From Actinomycetota bacterium (GTDB taxonomy: Bacteria > Actinomycetota > Nitriliruptoria > Euzebyales > JAHELV01): a stretch of DNA of 33,307 nt. The stretch spans positions 1-33,307 of the forward strand of contig JAHWKT010000017.1 in the NCBI GenBank assembly GCA_019347695.1, given 5' to 3'. This document shows positions 8,393-16,404 of this stretch, one piece after another. The notes under the pieces were generated by a model that was given only the letters and a program-made list of their open reading frames with translations, was not told the origin of the DNA and searched no databases. The position numbers and the translations under genes were made by a program. Positions within the stretch are counted from its first letter, which is position 1. Each line of letters opens with the position of its first letter.

Positions 8393-8815
8393 ATGGCTGT
8401 CGCACTGCGTGATCTGGAGCGGGGCCACACCGGATACCGTCCGAACCTACGCGTCGTCCACTCGGGGCCGCCGGCGCCACCAACCCCCACGCCCGTGTAC
8501 TGGCGTCGCCGGCTGGTCGCACTCGCGCTTGTGGCCCTCGTCGTGCTGGGAGTGGCGATGGTGGTGCGGTCGGTGGCTCGATCTGCGGTTCCGACTACGC
8601 AGATTGAGATGACCGTCACGATGTCGACCGGCGACACGCTGTGGGATCTGGCCCGACGTTATGCGCCGGCTGACACCGACCGCGCCGCCTGGGTGGTCGA
8701 CGTCGCCACTCGCAACGGTGTCGACCCCGGTGCCGTCCTTCCTGGGACGCCGCTCGTGATCCCGGTCGGTGGGCCGCAGGTCCTGGCTGATCCGCAGGCG
8801 ACCATCGTGCGCTGA
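8393..8815 (+). CDS. LysM-domain membrane protein, probable SOS cell-division inhibitor (YneA/Rv2719c-like)
   Basis: A 140-residue protein with a cytoplasmic N-terminus, one transmembrane helix (about residues 41-60, LVALALVALVVLGVAMVV) and an extracytoplasmic LysM-like domain (VTMSTGDTLWDLARRYAP...PGTPLVIPVGG). It has a strong ribosome site (GGAGG, 6 nt before ATG). It is divergent from lexA with three LexA-box-like sites between them. This is the arrangement of yneA in Bacillus, divS in Corynebacterium and Rv2719c in M. tuberculosis, membrane proteins that delay division during the SOS response. The function is inferred from position and domain; sequence identity to those proteins is probably low. 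Confidence 0.82.
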   Translation: MAVALRDLERGHTGYRPNLRVVHSGPPAPPTPTPVYWRRRLVALALVALVVLGVAMVVRSVARSAVPTTQIEMTVTMSTGDTLWDLARRYAPADTDRAAWVVDVATRNGVDPGAVLPGTPLVIPVGGPQVLADPQATIVR

Positions 8816-8853
8816 CGCGCTAATCGCGGCGCGTGCAGGGCGTCGTCCACCCC

Positions 8854-9336
8854 TCAGGGGCTTGCCACGTGCCGATCATCGCCGTGGTCGACTTCGAGGG
8901 ACGCAACCTCGCGGGCGAAATCCTCGGGTGATGTGAATCCCTTGTAGACGCTCGCGAAGCGAACATAGGCGACCTGGTCAATGCCCCGCAGCACCTCGAG
9001 CACCGTCCGCCCGATCTCCTCGCTGGCGACGGTTCGGCGCCCGCCCCGGCGGAGCTGTGCCTCCACCTTCGCGGCACTGGTGCGCACGACGTCGCCATCA
9101 AGGTCGAGGTTGGCCAACGCCCGTGCGAGGCCCAGATGCAGCTTGTCCCGCTGGAACGGCTCGACGGCGCCGTGGCGCTTGCGGACGGTGAGCGGCTCGT
9201 GTGTCGCGCGCTCGAACGTGGTGAAGCGCTGGTGGCAGGCACGGCACTCCCGTCGCCGACGGATCGACTCGCCGTCGTCGACAGGGCGTGAGTCGACGAC
9301 GCGGTCGTCGTTGGCGGCACAGTACGGACAACGCAC
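8854..9336 (-). CDS. nrdR: Transcriptional repressor NrdR
   Basis: NrdR is a zinc-ribbon/ATP-cone repressor that senses ATP/dATP and shuts down ribonucleotide reductase promoters. With GTG 9336 as start the product is 160 aa: zinc ribbon C3-P-Y-C6 and C31-R-A-C34, then the ATP cone (LTVRKRHGAVEPFQRDKL...VAYVRFASVYKGF). The ORF track extends 20 codons further upstream, but homology begins exactly at MRCPYC, and a GGAGG site lies 6 nt before this GTG. It is divergent from nrdJ, its expected target, and separated from it by a long regulatory region. Confidence 0.95.
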   Translation of the reverse strand: MRCPYCAANDDRVVDSRPVDDGESIRRRRECRACHQRFTTFERATHEPLTVRKRHGAVEPFQRDKLHLGLARALANLDLDGDVVRTSAAKVEAQLRRGGRRTVASEEIGRTVLEVLRGIDQVAYVRFASVYKGFTSPEDFAREVASLEVDHGDDRHVASP

Positions 9337-9371
9337 AGCTGGCCTCCGCGGTCTCCTACGAAATCTACCGG

Positions 9372-9532
9372 CTCTCCACCGGCGTACGGGGCGCACCGCA
9401 CACCCACGGCACCGGGTTTCACAGATCCTTCCACAGGTTCATCACAGATCCCCCGCCGTTTCCACCGCTTGTCCACCGTCCGGCGGGCGCTGTCCACAAC
9501 GCCACCCGCCGTTGCGCACAGCGCCATCCACA
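9372..9532 (+). promoter_or_regulatory. Cluster of DnaA-box-like sequences between nrdR and nrdJ
   Basis: Six TCCAC-containing sites in the same orientation within 160 bp: CTCTCCACC 9372, CCTTCCACA 9427, GTTTCCACC 9458, TTGTCCACC 9469, CTGTCCACA 9490 and CCATCCACA 9524. The actinobacterial DnaA box is TTGTCCACA; the sites at 9469 and 9490 each differ by one base and the others are weaker. DnaA regulates ribonucleotide reductase genes in some bacteria. Binding here is inferred. Confidence 0.5.
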
Positions 9533-9657
9533 GTCCGTGTGGTCAGGCACTAGATGTCGTGGCGCGCGCTGCGCTGCGTCGTCAACAGCTGCGTGGCGAC
9601 GCTGGCCCAACGCCGCGGTAGGGTTGCGGTGTAACGGTCCAACGGCGCAGCACGCAG

Positions 9658-9673
9658 ACACAACATGTTGTGT
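9658..9673. promoter_or_regulatory. NrdR box 1, at the centre of a 32-bp perfect palindrome
   Basis: ACACAACATGTTGTGT matches 14 of 16 positions of the NrdR consensus acaCwAtATaTwGtgt. It is the middle of a perfect 32-bp palindrome (9650-9681) whose outer arms are GCACGCAG/CTGCGTGC. It lies 122 bp upstream of the nrdJ start. Confidence 0.75.
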
Positions 9674-9688
9674 CTGCGTGCCCGCGAC

Positions 9689-9704
9689 CGCCAGTATCTA
9701 GCGG
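9689..9704. promoter_or_regulatory. NrdR box 2
   Basis: CGCCAGTATCTAGCGG has the core CAGTATCTAG, 8 of 10 consensus positions, within the inverted repeat ACCGC-N9-GCGGT. Its centre is 31 bp from that of box 1, three helical turns, the spacing reported for paired NrdR boxes. Confidence 0.65.
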
Positions 9705-9794
9705 TTGTCCTGGTTGCAGACCCTTGACCTTGAGCAGCGGAGGCGGCAAGTTACACGACTGAAGTTTCACGCCGGGGATTCACAGGAGCTATTG

Positions 9795-12700
9795 ATGGTC
9801 ATCACTCGCCACGCCTTCGAGGCAGTCGCCGCCGCGAACGGCACCGAGCGGTCAGGACTGCGCGTCGGACCGCACTTCACGGTCGACGGCATCCACCCGT
9901 ACGAGGAGGTGGAGTGGGAGACGCGTGACGCCGTCATCACCGACTACCGGACAGGTGAGGTCGCGTTCGAGCAGCGCGATGTCGAGTTCCCGACCTCGTG
10001 GTCGATGAACGCGACTACGATCGTCGCGCAGAAGTACTTCCGCGGCACGCTCGGGTCGCCGCAGCGGGAGCGCAGCGTCAAGCACATGATCGACCGTGTC
10101 GCCGACACGATCACCGAGTGGGGCCGGGCCGACGGCTACTTCGCCGACGACGAGTCGGCCGACACGTTCGGTCTCGAGCTCAAGCACCTGCTGGTGCACC
10201 AGAAGGCAGCGTTCAACTCCCCTGTCTGGTTCAACGTCGGCGTCGAGCCCAATCCCCAGTCGAGTGCGTGCTTCATCCTGTCGGTGGAGGACGAGATGTC
10301 GTCGATCCTCAACTGGTACGTCGAGGAGGGCACGATCTTCAAGGGCGGGTCCGGGTCCGGCGTGAACCTGTCGCGCATCCGGTCGTCCAAGGAGCAGCTG
10401 CGCGGCGGCGGCCAGGCCAGCGGGCCGGTCAGCTTCATGCGGGGCGCCGACGCCTCGGCCGGCACCATCAAATCAGGCGGAAAGACACGTAGGGCAGCCA
10501 AGATGGTGATCCTCGACGTCGACCACCCCGACGTCGAGGAGTTCATCTGGTGCAAGCAGCGTGAAGAGCTCAAGGCCCGCGCGCTGCGCGAGGCCGGGTT
10601 CGACATGGACCTCGACGGACTCGACTCCGCGTCGGTCCAGTACCAGAACGCCAACAACTCGGTGCGTGTCACCGACGACTTCATGCGTGCCGCCGAACGC
10701 GCCGCGGACTGGCAGCTCAAGGCCATCACCACGGGCGAGACCATCAAGACCGTCCCGGCCGCCGACCTGATGCGCCAGATCGCCCAGGCGGCGTGGGAGT
10801 GCGCAGATCCGGGGATTCAATATGACACAACAATCAATGATTGGCACACAACACCAAATGCTGGCCGCATCAATGGATCTAATCCATGTAGTGAGTATAT
10901 GCATCTTGATAATTCAGCCTGCAATCTTGCGTCACTAAATCTTCGCAAATTCGAAGCTGACGGGATCTTTGATGTCGAGTCGTTCTGCCGTGCGGTGGAG
11001 ATCGTGTTCACTGCGCAGGAGATCCTGGTCGGCAACTCGAGCTACCCGACGGAGGCGATCGGCGTCAACGCTCGCGCCTACCGGCAGCTGGGACTGGGCT
11101 ACGCCAACCTCGGCGGGCTGCTGATGAGCCAGGGCATTCCGTACGACTCCGACGAGGGCCGGGCGTGGGCGGCGGCGATCACTGCGCTGATGACCGGTCA
11201 GGCGTACCGCACGTCGGTCGAGTTGGCGAAGGTGCAGGGGCCGTTCGACGGCTACGACGACGACCGTGACGGCATGCTGCGGGTGCTGCGCAAGCACCGT
11301 GACGCGTTGTCGACGATCGATCGCGAGCGGGCGCCGGCCAACGTGCTCGACGCTGCCCAGACAGCGTGGGATGGCGCGGTCGAGCACGCCTCCGAGCACG
11401 GCGTACGCAACGCCCAGGCCAGTGTGCTTGCACCTACCGGCACTATCGGCTTGATGATGGACTGCGACACCACCGGCATAGAGCCGGACCTCGGGCTGGT
11501 CAAGATGAAGAAGCTGGTCGGCGGCGGCTCGATGAAGATCGTCAACCAGACGGTGCCGGTCGCGCTGCGGCACCTGGGCTACCAGCCGGAGCAGGTCGAG
11601 GCGATCGTCGCGTACATCGACGATCATGCGACGGTCGAAGGTGCACCGGCGTTCAAGACCGAGCACCTCGAGGTGTTCGACTGCGCGATGGGGGAGCGGT
11701 CGATCGCACCGATGGGTCACGTGCGGATGATGGCGGCGGCGCAGCCATGGCTGAGCGGCGCGATCTCGAAGTGCGTGACGGCCAATACCCGGGTGACGAC
11801 GGCGGACGGTCTCGTGCGCATCGGAGACCTGTACCGCGGCGAGACGCCCGAGAGCTTCCGCGACGAGATCATCGAGGTCGCCTCCACCGGCGGAGCCGCC
11901 AAGACCGATGCCTTCTACTACGGCGGTCGACGACCGGTGCGCCGCATCGTGCTCCGTTCCGGCCACACCGTCACGGGCACCGAGAATCATCGGGTGCAGG
12001 TCGCTGGTGATCAGGGCCTCGAGTGGCGCTATCTGGACGAGATCGAGCCGGGTGAGTACGTGGCGGTGCAGTACGGGGCTGACATGTGGTCCTCGACGCC
12101 CGCGGATCTGACGGGCGTCGTACCGTCGCCCGCATACGGTTCGCAGCGACACGTGTCGTTGCCCGTGGAGATGACCGAGGATCTCGCGTTCCTCCTCGGC
12201 GCGTACGTCGCGGAAGGCCACATCACACGCAGCAACTGGACGGTGGTCATCACCAACGCGGAGGAGACGGTGCTGCGCCGTGTGGCCGAGGCGTGGCAGC
12301 GTGTCTTCGGCACGACGGCGCGCATCACCCGACAGGCAGGCAAGTGCCCCGGGGTCGTCGTGTCGTCCAAGACGATCGTGGAGTTCCTCGACTACCTGGG
12401 TTGCGGCGAGCGCGCGTCGACCAAGCGCATCCCCGACGCTGTACTTCGGTCACCGCGCCCAATGGTACTAGCGTTCCTGCAGGGCCTGTTCCTCGATGCC
12501 TACGCGTCGGTGACGTCGATGCCGAAGCTGGCGTTCTGCCTCGACTCTCGTGGCCTGCTCGATGATCTTCAGGCGGTGCTGACGAACCTCGGCATCGTCC
12601 ACGGTCGTATCTCGAAGTACAACGCGGAGTACGACAAGTCCTTCGATGAGGTGTACGCCGTCGGGGCCGACGCCGGGCGGCTCGCGCAGCTGGTCCCGTT

Positions 12701-13862
12701 CCTCGAGCCGGACAAGGCTGCTCGAGCTGCCAAGTTGCCGGCGGAGCCGTCGGTGCACGGCACCGCCGACGTCGTGCCGTGTGTTTCTGGCGCCGACCTG
12801 TACGACCTCGTTCCGCACAGCGAACGGCCCCGTTGGCGCTTCCTCGTCGATCCGCGGACGCGGCACGTCGCTCGACGCACGGTCGAGCGACTCGCGGCGG
12901 TTGACGGTGTGACGCTGCCCGAGTGGCTGCAGACCGTCCTCGACGAGGGGTTGCACTTCAGCCCGGTCGCGACGGTCTCCGAGGCGGGCGAGGAGGACGT
13001 CTTCGATCTGTCCGTGCCGTCCACCCACGCCTTCATCGGCAACGGCATCGTGAACCACAACACGGTCAATGTTCCAGAGTCGGCGACGGTCGAGGACATC
13101 GAGCATGTCTACATGGAGGGCTGGCGGCTCGGCCTGAAGGCGCTGGCGATCTACCGCGACAACTGCAAGGTTGCACAGCCCCTGTCGGTCAGCCGCAAGA
13201 GCACGTCCGACAAGCCCGCGATGACCACCGACGAGGAGGCCGCGCAGGTCGGCATCGTGCGTCGCCGGCTGCCACGCCAGCGACCCGCACAGACCCTGTC
13301 GTTCACCGTCGGCGATGCCGAGGGCTACATGACGGCGGGGGAGTACCCCGGCGACGGGCTCGGCGAGATCTTCGTCAACCTGGGCAAGCAGGGATCCACG
13401 CTGTCGGGCGTCATGGACGCGTTCGCGATCAGCGTGAGCATCGGCCTGCAGTACGGGGTGCCGCTCGAGGCGTTCGTGTCGAAGTTCATCAACATGCGCT
13501 TCGAGCCGGCCGGCATGACCGACGACTCCGAGGTCAAGTTCGCCTCGTCGATCGTCGACTACATGTTCCGCCGCCTCGCGATCGAGTACCTGCCGCCCGA
13601 GACGCGCCACCAGCTCAACATCTACACGATGCAGGAGCGCATGGTGCAGCTCGAAGGCGGCGCGTCGGCACCGCCGGCGGCGGCCGATGACACGCCGAAG
13701 GTTGATGCCGAGGGCCAGACGGTGCTGCCGGTGACCCCGCAGCGTCCGGTCGACGACAACTACTCGAACGCGCCGATGTGCTACCAGTGTGGCGTCTCCA
13801 TGGTCCGCGCCGGGTCGTGCCACTGCTGTCCGCAGTGCGGTACCACGAGCGGCTGCAGCTGA
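9795..13862 (+). CDS. nrdJ: Adenosylcobalamin-dependent (class II) ribonucleotide reductase with in-frame intein
   Basis: NrdJ reduces ribonucleotides to deoxyribonucleotides using adenosylcobalamin. The 1355-aa precursor comprises extein residues 1-659, an intein (660-1089) and a C-extein. Visible motifs are FNSPVWFNVG, GGSGSGVNLSRIRS, the catalytic NPCSE (363-367), APTGTIG, and the C-terminal redox/zinc region MCYQCGV...CHCCPQCGTTSGC. The ORF track starts at TTG 9705; ATG 9795 is preferred because AGGAG lies 6 nt upstream and homology begins near here. NrdR boxes and DnaA-box-like sites precede it. I see no cobalamin riboswitch. A ~160-bp stretch around NPCSE has very different base composition from the rest of the gene. 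Confidence 0.96.
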   Translation: MVITRHAFEAVAAANGTERSGLRVGPHFTVDGIHPYEEVEWETRDAVITDYRTGEVAFEQRDVEFPTSWSMNATTIVAQKYFRGTLGSPQRERSVKHMIDRVADTITEWGRADGYFADDESADTFGLELKHLLVHQKAAFNSPVWFNVGVEPNPQSSACFILSVEDEMSSILNWYVEEGTIFKGGSGSGVNLSRIRSSKEQLRGGGQASGPVSFMRGADASAGTIKSGGKTRRAAKMVILDVDHPDVEEFIWCKQREELKARALREAGFDMDLDGLDSASVQYQNANNSVRVTDDFMRAAERAADWQLKAITTGETIKTVPAADLMRQIAQAAWECADPGIQYDTTINDWHTTPNAGRINGSNPCSEYMHLDNSACNLASLNLRKFEADGIFDVESFCRAVEIVFTAQEILVGNSSYPTEAIGVNARAYRQLGLGYANLGGLLMSQGIPYDSDEGRAWAAAITALMTGQAYRTSVELAKVQGPFDGYDDDRDGMLRVLRKHRDALSTIDRERAPANVLDAAQTAWDGAVEHASEHGVRNAQASVLAPTGTIGLMMDCDTTGIEPDLGLVKMKKLVGGGSMKIVNQTVPVALRHLGYQPEQVEAIVAYIDDHATVEGAPAFKTEHLEVFDCAMGERSIAPMGHVRMMAAAQPWLSGAISKCVTANTRVTTADGLVRIGDLYRGETPESFRDEIIEVASTGGAAKTDAFYYGGRRPVRRIVLRSGHTVTGTENHRVQVAGDQGLEWRYLDEIEPGEYVAVQYGADMWSSTPADLTGVVPSPAYGSQRHVSLPVEMTEDLAFLLGAYVAEGHITRSNWTVVITNAEETVLRRVAEAWQRVFGTTARITRQAGKCPGVVVSSKTIVEFLDYLGCGERASTKRIPDAVLRSPRPMVLAFLQGLFLDAYASVTSMPKLAFCLDSRGLLDDLQAVLTNLGIVHGRISKYNAEYDKSFDEVYAVGADAGRLAQLVPFLEPDKAARAAKLPAEPSVHGTADVVPCVSGADLYDLVPHSERPRWRFLVDPRTRHVARRTVERLAAVDGVTLPEWLQTVLDEGLHFSPVATVSEAGEEDVFDLSVPSTHAFIGNGIVNHNTVNVPESATVEDIEHVYMEGWRLGLKALAIYRDNCKVAQPLSVSRKSTSDKPAMTTDEEAAQVGIVRRRLPRQRPAQTLSFTVGDAEGYMTAGEYPGDGLGEIFVNLGKQGSTLSGVMDAFAISVSIGLQYGVPLEAFVSKFINMRFEPAGMTDDSEVKFASSIVDYMFRRLAIEYLPPETRHQLNIYTMQERMVQLEGGASAPPAAADDTPKVDAEGQTVLPVTPQRPVDDNYSNAPMCYQCGVSMVRAGSCHCCPQCGTTSGCS
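10811..10970 (+). other. AT-rich codon-usage patch inside nrdJ, centred on NPC|SE
   Basis: By hand count 67 of 160 bases are G or C (~42%), against roughly two-thirds GC in the flanks. Codons switch abruptly to A/T-ending forms (att caa tat, aca aca atc aat gat, aat cca tgt agt gag tat) and back to GC-rich after ttt gat. The encoded protein stays a normal, conserved class II reductase sequence. The midpoint (10890/10891) lies within a base of the Cys-Ser junction of NPC|SE (10889/10890), the site occupied by the NrdJ-1 intein in other organisms. Confidence 0.85.
11772..13061 (+). mobile_element. NrdJ intein with LAGLIDADG-type endonuclease domain
   Basis: A 430-residue intein between SGAISK and TVNVPESATVED. 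It begins with Cys (CVTANTRVTTADG, block A), has the block B TENH motif (HTVTGTENHRVQV), and ends AFIGNGIVNHN with Thr as the +1 residue. The central domain has a first dodecapeptide LAFLLGAYVAEG; the second, LAFLQGLFLDAYA, retains the acidic residue but has Ala-Tyr where Gly is usual, so endonuclease activity may be weakened. All splicing residues appear present. Base composition matches the host gene, suggesting long residence. Confidence 0.93.
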
Positions 13863-13952
13863 CGCCGGATCAGACCATCAACGACGGCTCGTCTCCTTCG
13901 TGGGGGCGGGTCGTCGCCAGTTGGAGGCCGCGGAAGCGATCCCGGGGAGACG

Positions 13953-14102
13953 TCAGCGTCCTGTGGTCTCGTCGGCTGCCAGCTGTGCGGCGACACTGGC
14001 CGGAAGGTCGTGGACCGTCATCCGCCAGTGCAGCGCGATGCCGGTCGTGGCGGGCGCATCGCGGTCGCGGGTGACGGTCGAGCGTACCGCCGACTCACAC
14101 AC
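13953..14102 (-). CDS. Possible small protein downstream of fabF
   Basis: A 49-residue reading frame from GTG 14102 that I do not recognise. Codons are GC-rich at the third position (about 80%), and the sequence (RSTVTRDRDAPATTGIALHWR, then MTVHDLPASVAAQL) looks protein-like, not low complexity. It lies 53 bp downstream of fabF on the same strand. There is no clear ribosome site, and the same frame runs open antisense through fabF, so the third-position signal could be coincidental. The remaining nrdJ-fabF space (13863-13952) holds nothing I can identify. Confidence 0.3.
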   Translation of the reverse strand: MCESAVRSTVTRDRDAPATTGIALHWRMTVHDLPASVAAQLAADETTGR

Positions 14103-14155
14103 CGCTGTGGGGAGACTCAGCGAGGCGGGTGTTGAAGAGCTGCCCCAGAGCGGGG

Positions 14156-15400
14156 TCAGGGCGTCGCGCGCAGGACGAGCGCGGCGTTGTGCCCGCCGAA
14201 GCCGAAGGAAGTGGAGACGACGATACGGTTGGAGATCTCGCGAGGTGTGCCGCTGACCAGATCGAGGTCGGCGCACCGTGGGTCGACGTGATCGAGGTTG
14301 GCGATCGGCGGCACCACGCCCTCGGCGGCCGACCGCAGCGCCACGATGGCCTCCACCGCGCCCGCGGCGCCGAACAGGTGTCCGATTGTCGACTTCGTCG
14401 CCGTGACCGGCGCGGCGTCGAACACCGTGCGCAGCACGAGGGCCTCGACCTCGTCGTTGCGAGGTGTGGAGGTGGCGTGCGCATTGACGTGTCCCACCTC
14501 GTCGGGTGCGACGCCGGCGTCGGACAGCGCCGCCCGCACGGCGGCGATCGCCCCTCCGCCGTCCGGAGCCGGTTGGGTGGGATGGTGGGCGTCGTTGCTC
14601 GCTGCATACCCGAGGACCACGCCGTGCACCGCCGCCTCCCGCCGGCGTGCGCTGCGTGCCGACTCGAGCACGAGCACACCCGCGCCCTCGCCCAACACGA
14701 AGCCGTCGCGGTCGCGGTCGAACGGCCGGCTGGCGCTGCCGGGCGCATCGGTACGGGTGCTCAGCGCGCCGGCGGCGCGGAAGGCGGCGACCGTCAATGC
14801 CGCGATCGGGGCCTCGGTCCCGCCCGCGACAACCAGATCGGCACGGCCGGCGCGGATCATGTCGGCCGCCATCCCGACCGCGTCGGTGCCAGCCGCACAC
14901 GCGCTGGCAACCACCACGGCGGGACCGTGCAGACCGTGGCGCTGGGCGATGCGACCGGCTGCCATGTTGACCGGCACGGTGACCGCCAGATAGGGCCGCA
15001 CCCGTCGGGATCCGCCCGCGGCCCGCTCGTGCTCGTCGATGATCGAGGTCACCGGTCCGACGCCGGTCGCGAGCACCACACCGGCGCGGGCTGCAGCGCC
15101 GGCCGTCAGTGCGCCATCGCCGTCGATCGCGCCGGCGTCGCCGAGTGCCTCGTTCGCCGCGATCAGCGCCAGCTGCACGGAGCGATCCGTCTGCGCCACC
15201 AGCTTGCGGGGGAGGTGGTGTGTGACCGACAGTCCATCGACGGCGGTCACCACACCGGTCGGGTCGGTGGGATCGTCGACCCGGGCGACCGGCCGCGCGG
15301 TCAGCACACCGTCCCACAGCGCCGCCGCGCCGACACCGTGCGGCGTGACCGCGCCGACGCCGGTGATCACCGCGGCATCGAGGTCGTCCCTGGCCGTCAC
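14156..15400 (-). CDS. fabF: Beta-ketoacyl-ACP synthase II (FabF-like)
   Basis: A condensing enzyme extending acyl-ACP with malonyl-ACP in fatty acid (or possibly polyketide) synthesis. The 414-aa product has the KAS catalytic triad: Cys168 in VVVASACAAGTDAV, His308 in NAHATSTPRND and His341 in KSTIGHLFGAAGAVE, plus GFGGHNAALVL at the C-terminus. No acpP, fabD or fabH is adjacent, so pathway membership is unproven. The GTG start overlaps the stop of a 15-codon frame (GTGA), suggesting translational coupling to a leader. Confidence 0.92.
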   Translation of the reverse strand: MTARDDLDAAVITGVGAVTPHGVGAAALWDGVLTARPVARVDDPTDPTGVVTAVDGLSVTHHLPRKLVAQTDRSVQLALIAANEALGDAGAIDGDGALTAGAAARAGVVLATGVGPVTSIIDEHERAAGGSRRVRPYLAVTVPVNMAAGRIAQRHGLHGPAVVVASACAAGTDAVGMAADMIRAGRADLVVAGGTEAPIAALTVAAFRAAGALSTRTDAPGSASRPFDRDRDGFVLGEGAGVLVLESARSARRREAAVHGVVLGYAASNDAHHPTQPAPDGGGAIAAVRAALSDAGVAPDEVGHVNAHATSTPRNDEVEALVLRTVFDAAPVTATKSTIGHLFGAAGAVEAIVALRSAAEGVVPPIANLDHVDPRCADLDLVSGTPREISNRIVVSTSFGFGGHNAALVLRATP

Positions 15401-15444
15401 GAGGACGCGAGCATGGCGCGCAACTGCGCCGTCGTGTCGCTCAT
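15397..15444 (-). CDS. Possible 15-residue leader peptide overlapping the fabF start
   Basis: An ATG at 15444, preceded by GAGGA at 7-nt spacing, opens the frame MSDTTAQLRAMLASS, whose TGA overlaps the fabF GTG start. This could couple fabF translation, be the decayed start of an acyl-carrier-protein gene (ACPs often begin similarly and precede fabF), or be chance. The evidence is the ribosome site and the four-base overlap only. Confidence 0.3.
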   Translation of the reverse strand: MSDTTAQLRAMLASS

Positions 15445-15521
15445 GTGCGCGTCCTCGTCTCGACAGGTGGTGGCAGGCGGGGTGACCGCACCCGGGAGCT
15501 CGACCGCTGCTGCGACGCGGT

Positions 15522-16346
15522 TCAGACCTCGACCGGTCGTGTGGGATCCGCGCTCCACTGCGACCACGAGCCCGGATAGAGCCGGGCGGCCGGCAGACCG
15601 GCGCGCTCCATCGCCAGCAGCGTGTGACAGGCGGTCACACCCGACCCACAGTAGACGATGGTGTCCGCATGGTCGTCGACGCCGGCGCGCGCGAACCGTC
15701 GTCGCAGGTCGCGCCGGCCGAGGAACCGGCCGGTCGCCGCATCGAGGTTGCCGGCGAAGGGCACGTTGACCGCGCCAGGGATGTGTCCCGCACGCGGATC
15801 GACCGGTTCGACGATCCCGTGGAAGCGGTCCGGCGCACGGGCGTCGACGACGACGCGATCGTCGCTGCGGGCCGCGGCGACGTCGTCGGCGTCGGCGAGC
15901 AGCTCGCCGGGCCACGACGTGAGCACGAACGTGCCAGGGGTCACCACCGGACGCACCCGCGACAGCGGTGCGGTCCAGGCGCCGAGGCCACCGTCGAGCA
16001 GGGCGGCCGGCCCACCACTCGCGCGCAGCATCCACACCAGTCGCGCTGCGGTGGCGCCACCCGCATCGTCGTAGGCGACGACGAGTGTGTGGTCGTCGAT
16101 GCCCGCGTTGCGCATCCCGGCCGCGAACACGTCCGGAGCTGGCAGCGGATGGCGACCGGCCGCAGGCGATGGCGCCGCGGCCAGCCAGCGATCGAGGTCG
16201 ACGAACACGGCACCCGGCAGGTGTCCCGCCGCGTACGCGGCCTGACCCGATCGTCCGTCGAGGTACCACCGGACATCGCACAGCACGAGCGTCCGGCGAC
16301 GGGTGATGACCCAGTCGAGGTCGACGATCGGCGGTGGGATGGTCAT
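15522..16346 (-). CDS. Thiosulfate/3-mercaptopyruvate sulfurtransferase (rhodanese)
   Basis: A two-domain rhodanese that transfers sulfane sulfur to cyanide or thiol acceptors. The 274-residue protein has an inactive N-terminal rhodanese domain (VDLDWVITRRRTLVLCDVRW, with AGHLPGAVFVDLD) and an active C-terminal domain (VVVDARAPDRFHG, with RAGHIPGAVNVPF). The catalytic Cys233 is in the loop VYCGSGVTACH. Loop composition does not settle thiosulfate versus mercaptopyruvate preference. The ORF track extends 60 codons upstream; ATG 16346 has a GGAGG site and is preferred. It is divergent from the gene at 16405. Confidence 0.92.
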   Translation of the reverse strand: MTIPPPIVDLDWVITRRRTLVLCDVRWYLDGRSGQAAYAAGHLPGAVFVDLDRWLAAAPSPAAGRHPLPAPDVFAAGMRNAGIDDHTLVVAYDDAGGATAARLVWMLRASGGPAALLDGGLGAWTAPLSRVRPVVTPGTFVLTSWPGELLADADDVAAARSDDRVVVDARAPDRFHGIVEPVDPRAGHIPGAVNVPFAGNLDAATGRFLGRRDLRRRFARAGVDDHADTIVYCGSGVTACHTLLAMERAGLPAARLYPGSWSQWSADPTRPVEV

Positions 16347-16404
16347 GGCGGCCTCCGGCTGACATCGCCGCACATGGCGGCTGACGGGTACCATTACGCA
16401 GATC

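Noticed and set aside
9705-9794. N-terminal extension of nrdJ from TTG 9705
   Set aside because: It begins inside the regulatory region next to NrdR box 2; ATG 9795 has a proper ribosome site and fits the family start.
9337-9794. Cobalamin riboswitch before nrdJ
   Set aside because: I could not find the B12-box-like core; class II enzymes need B12 and are usually not repressed by it.
12468-13823. 451-aa reverse ORF opposite nrdJ
   Set aside because: Shadow of the nrdJ frame caused by strong third-position GC; composition is not protein-like.
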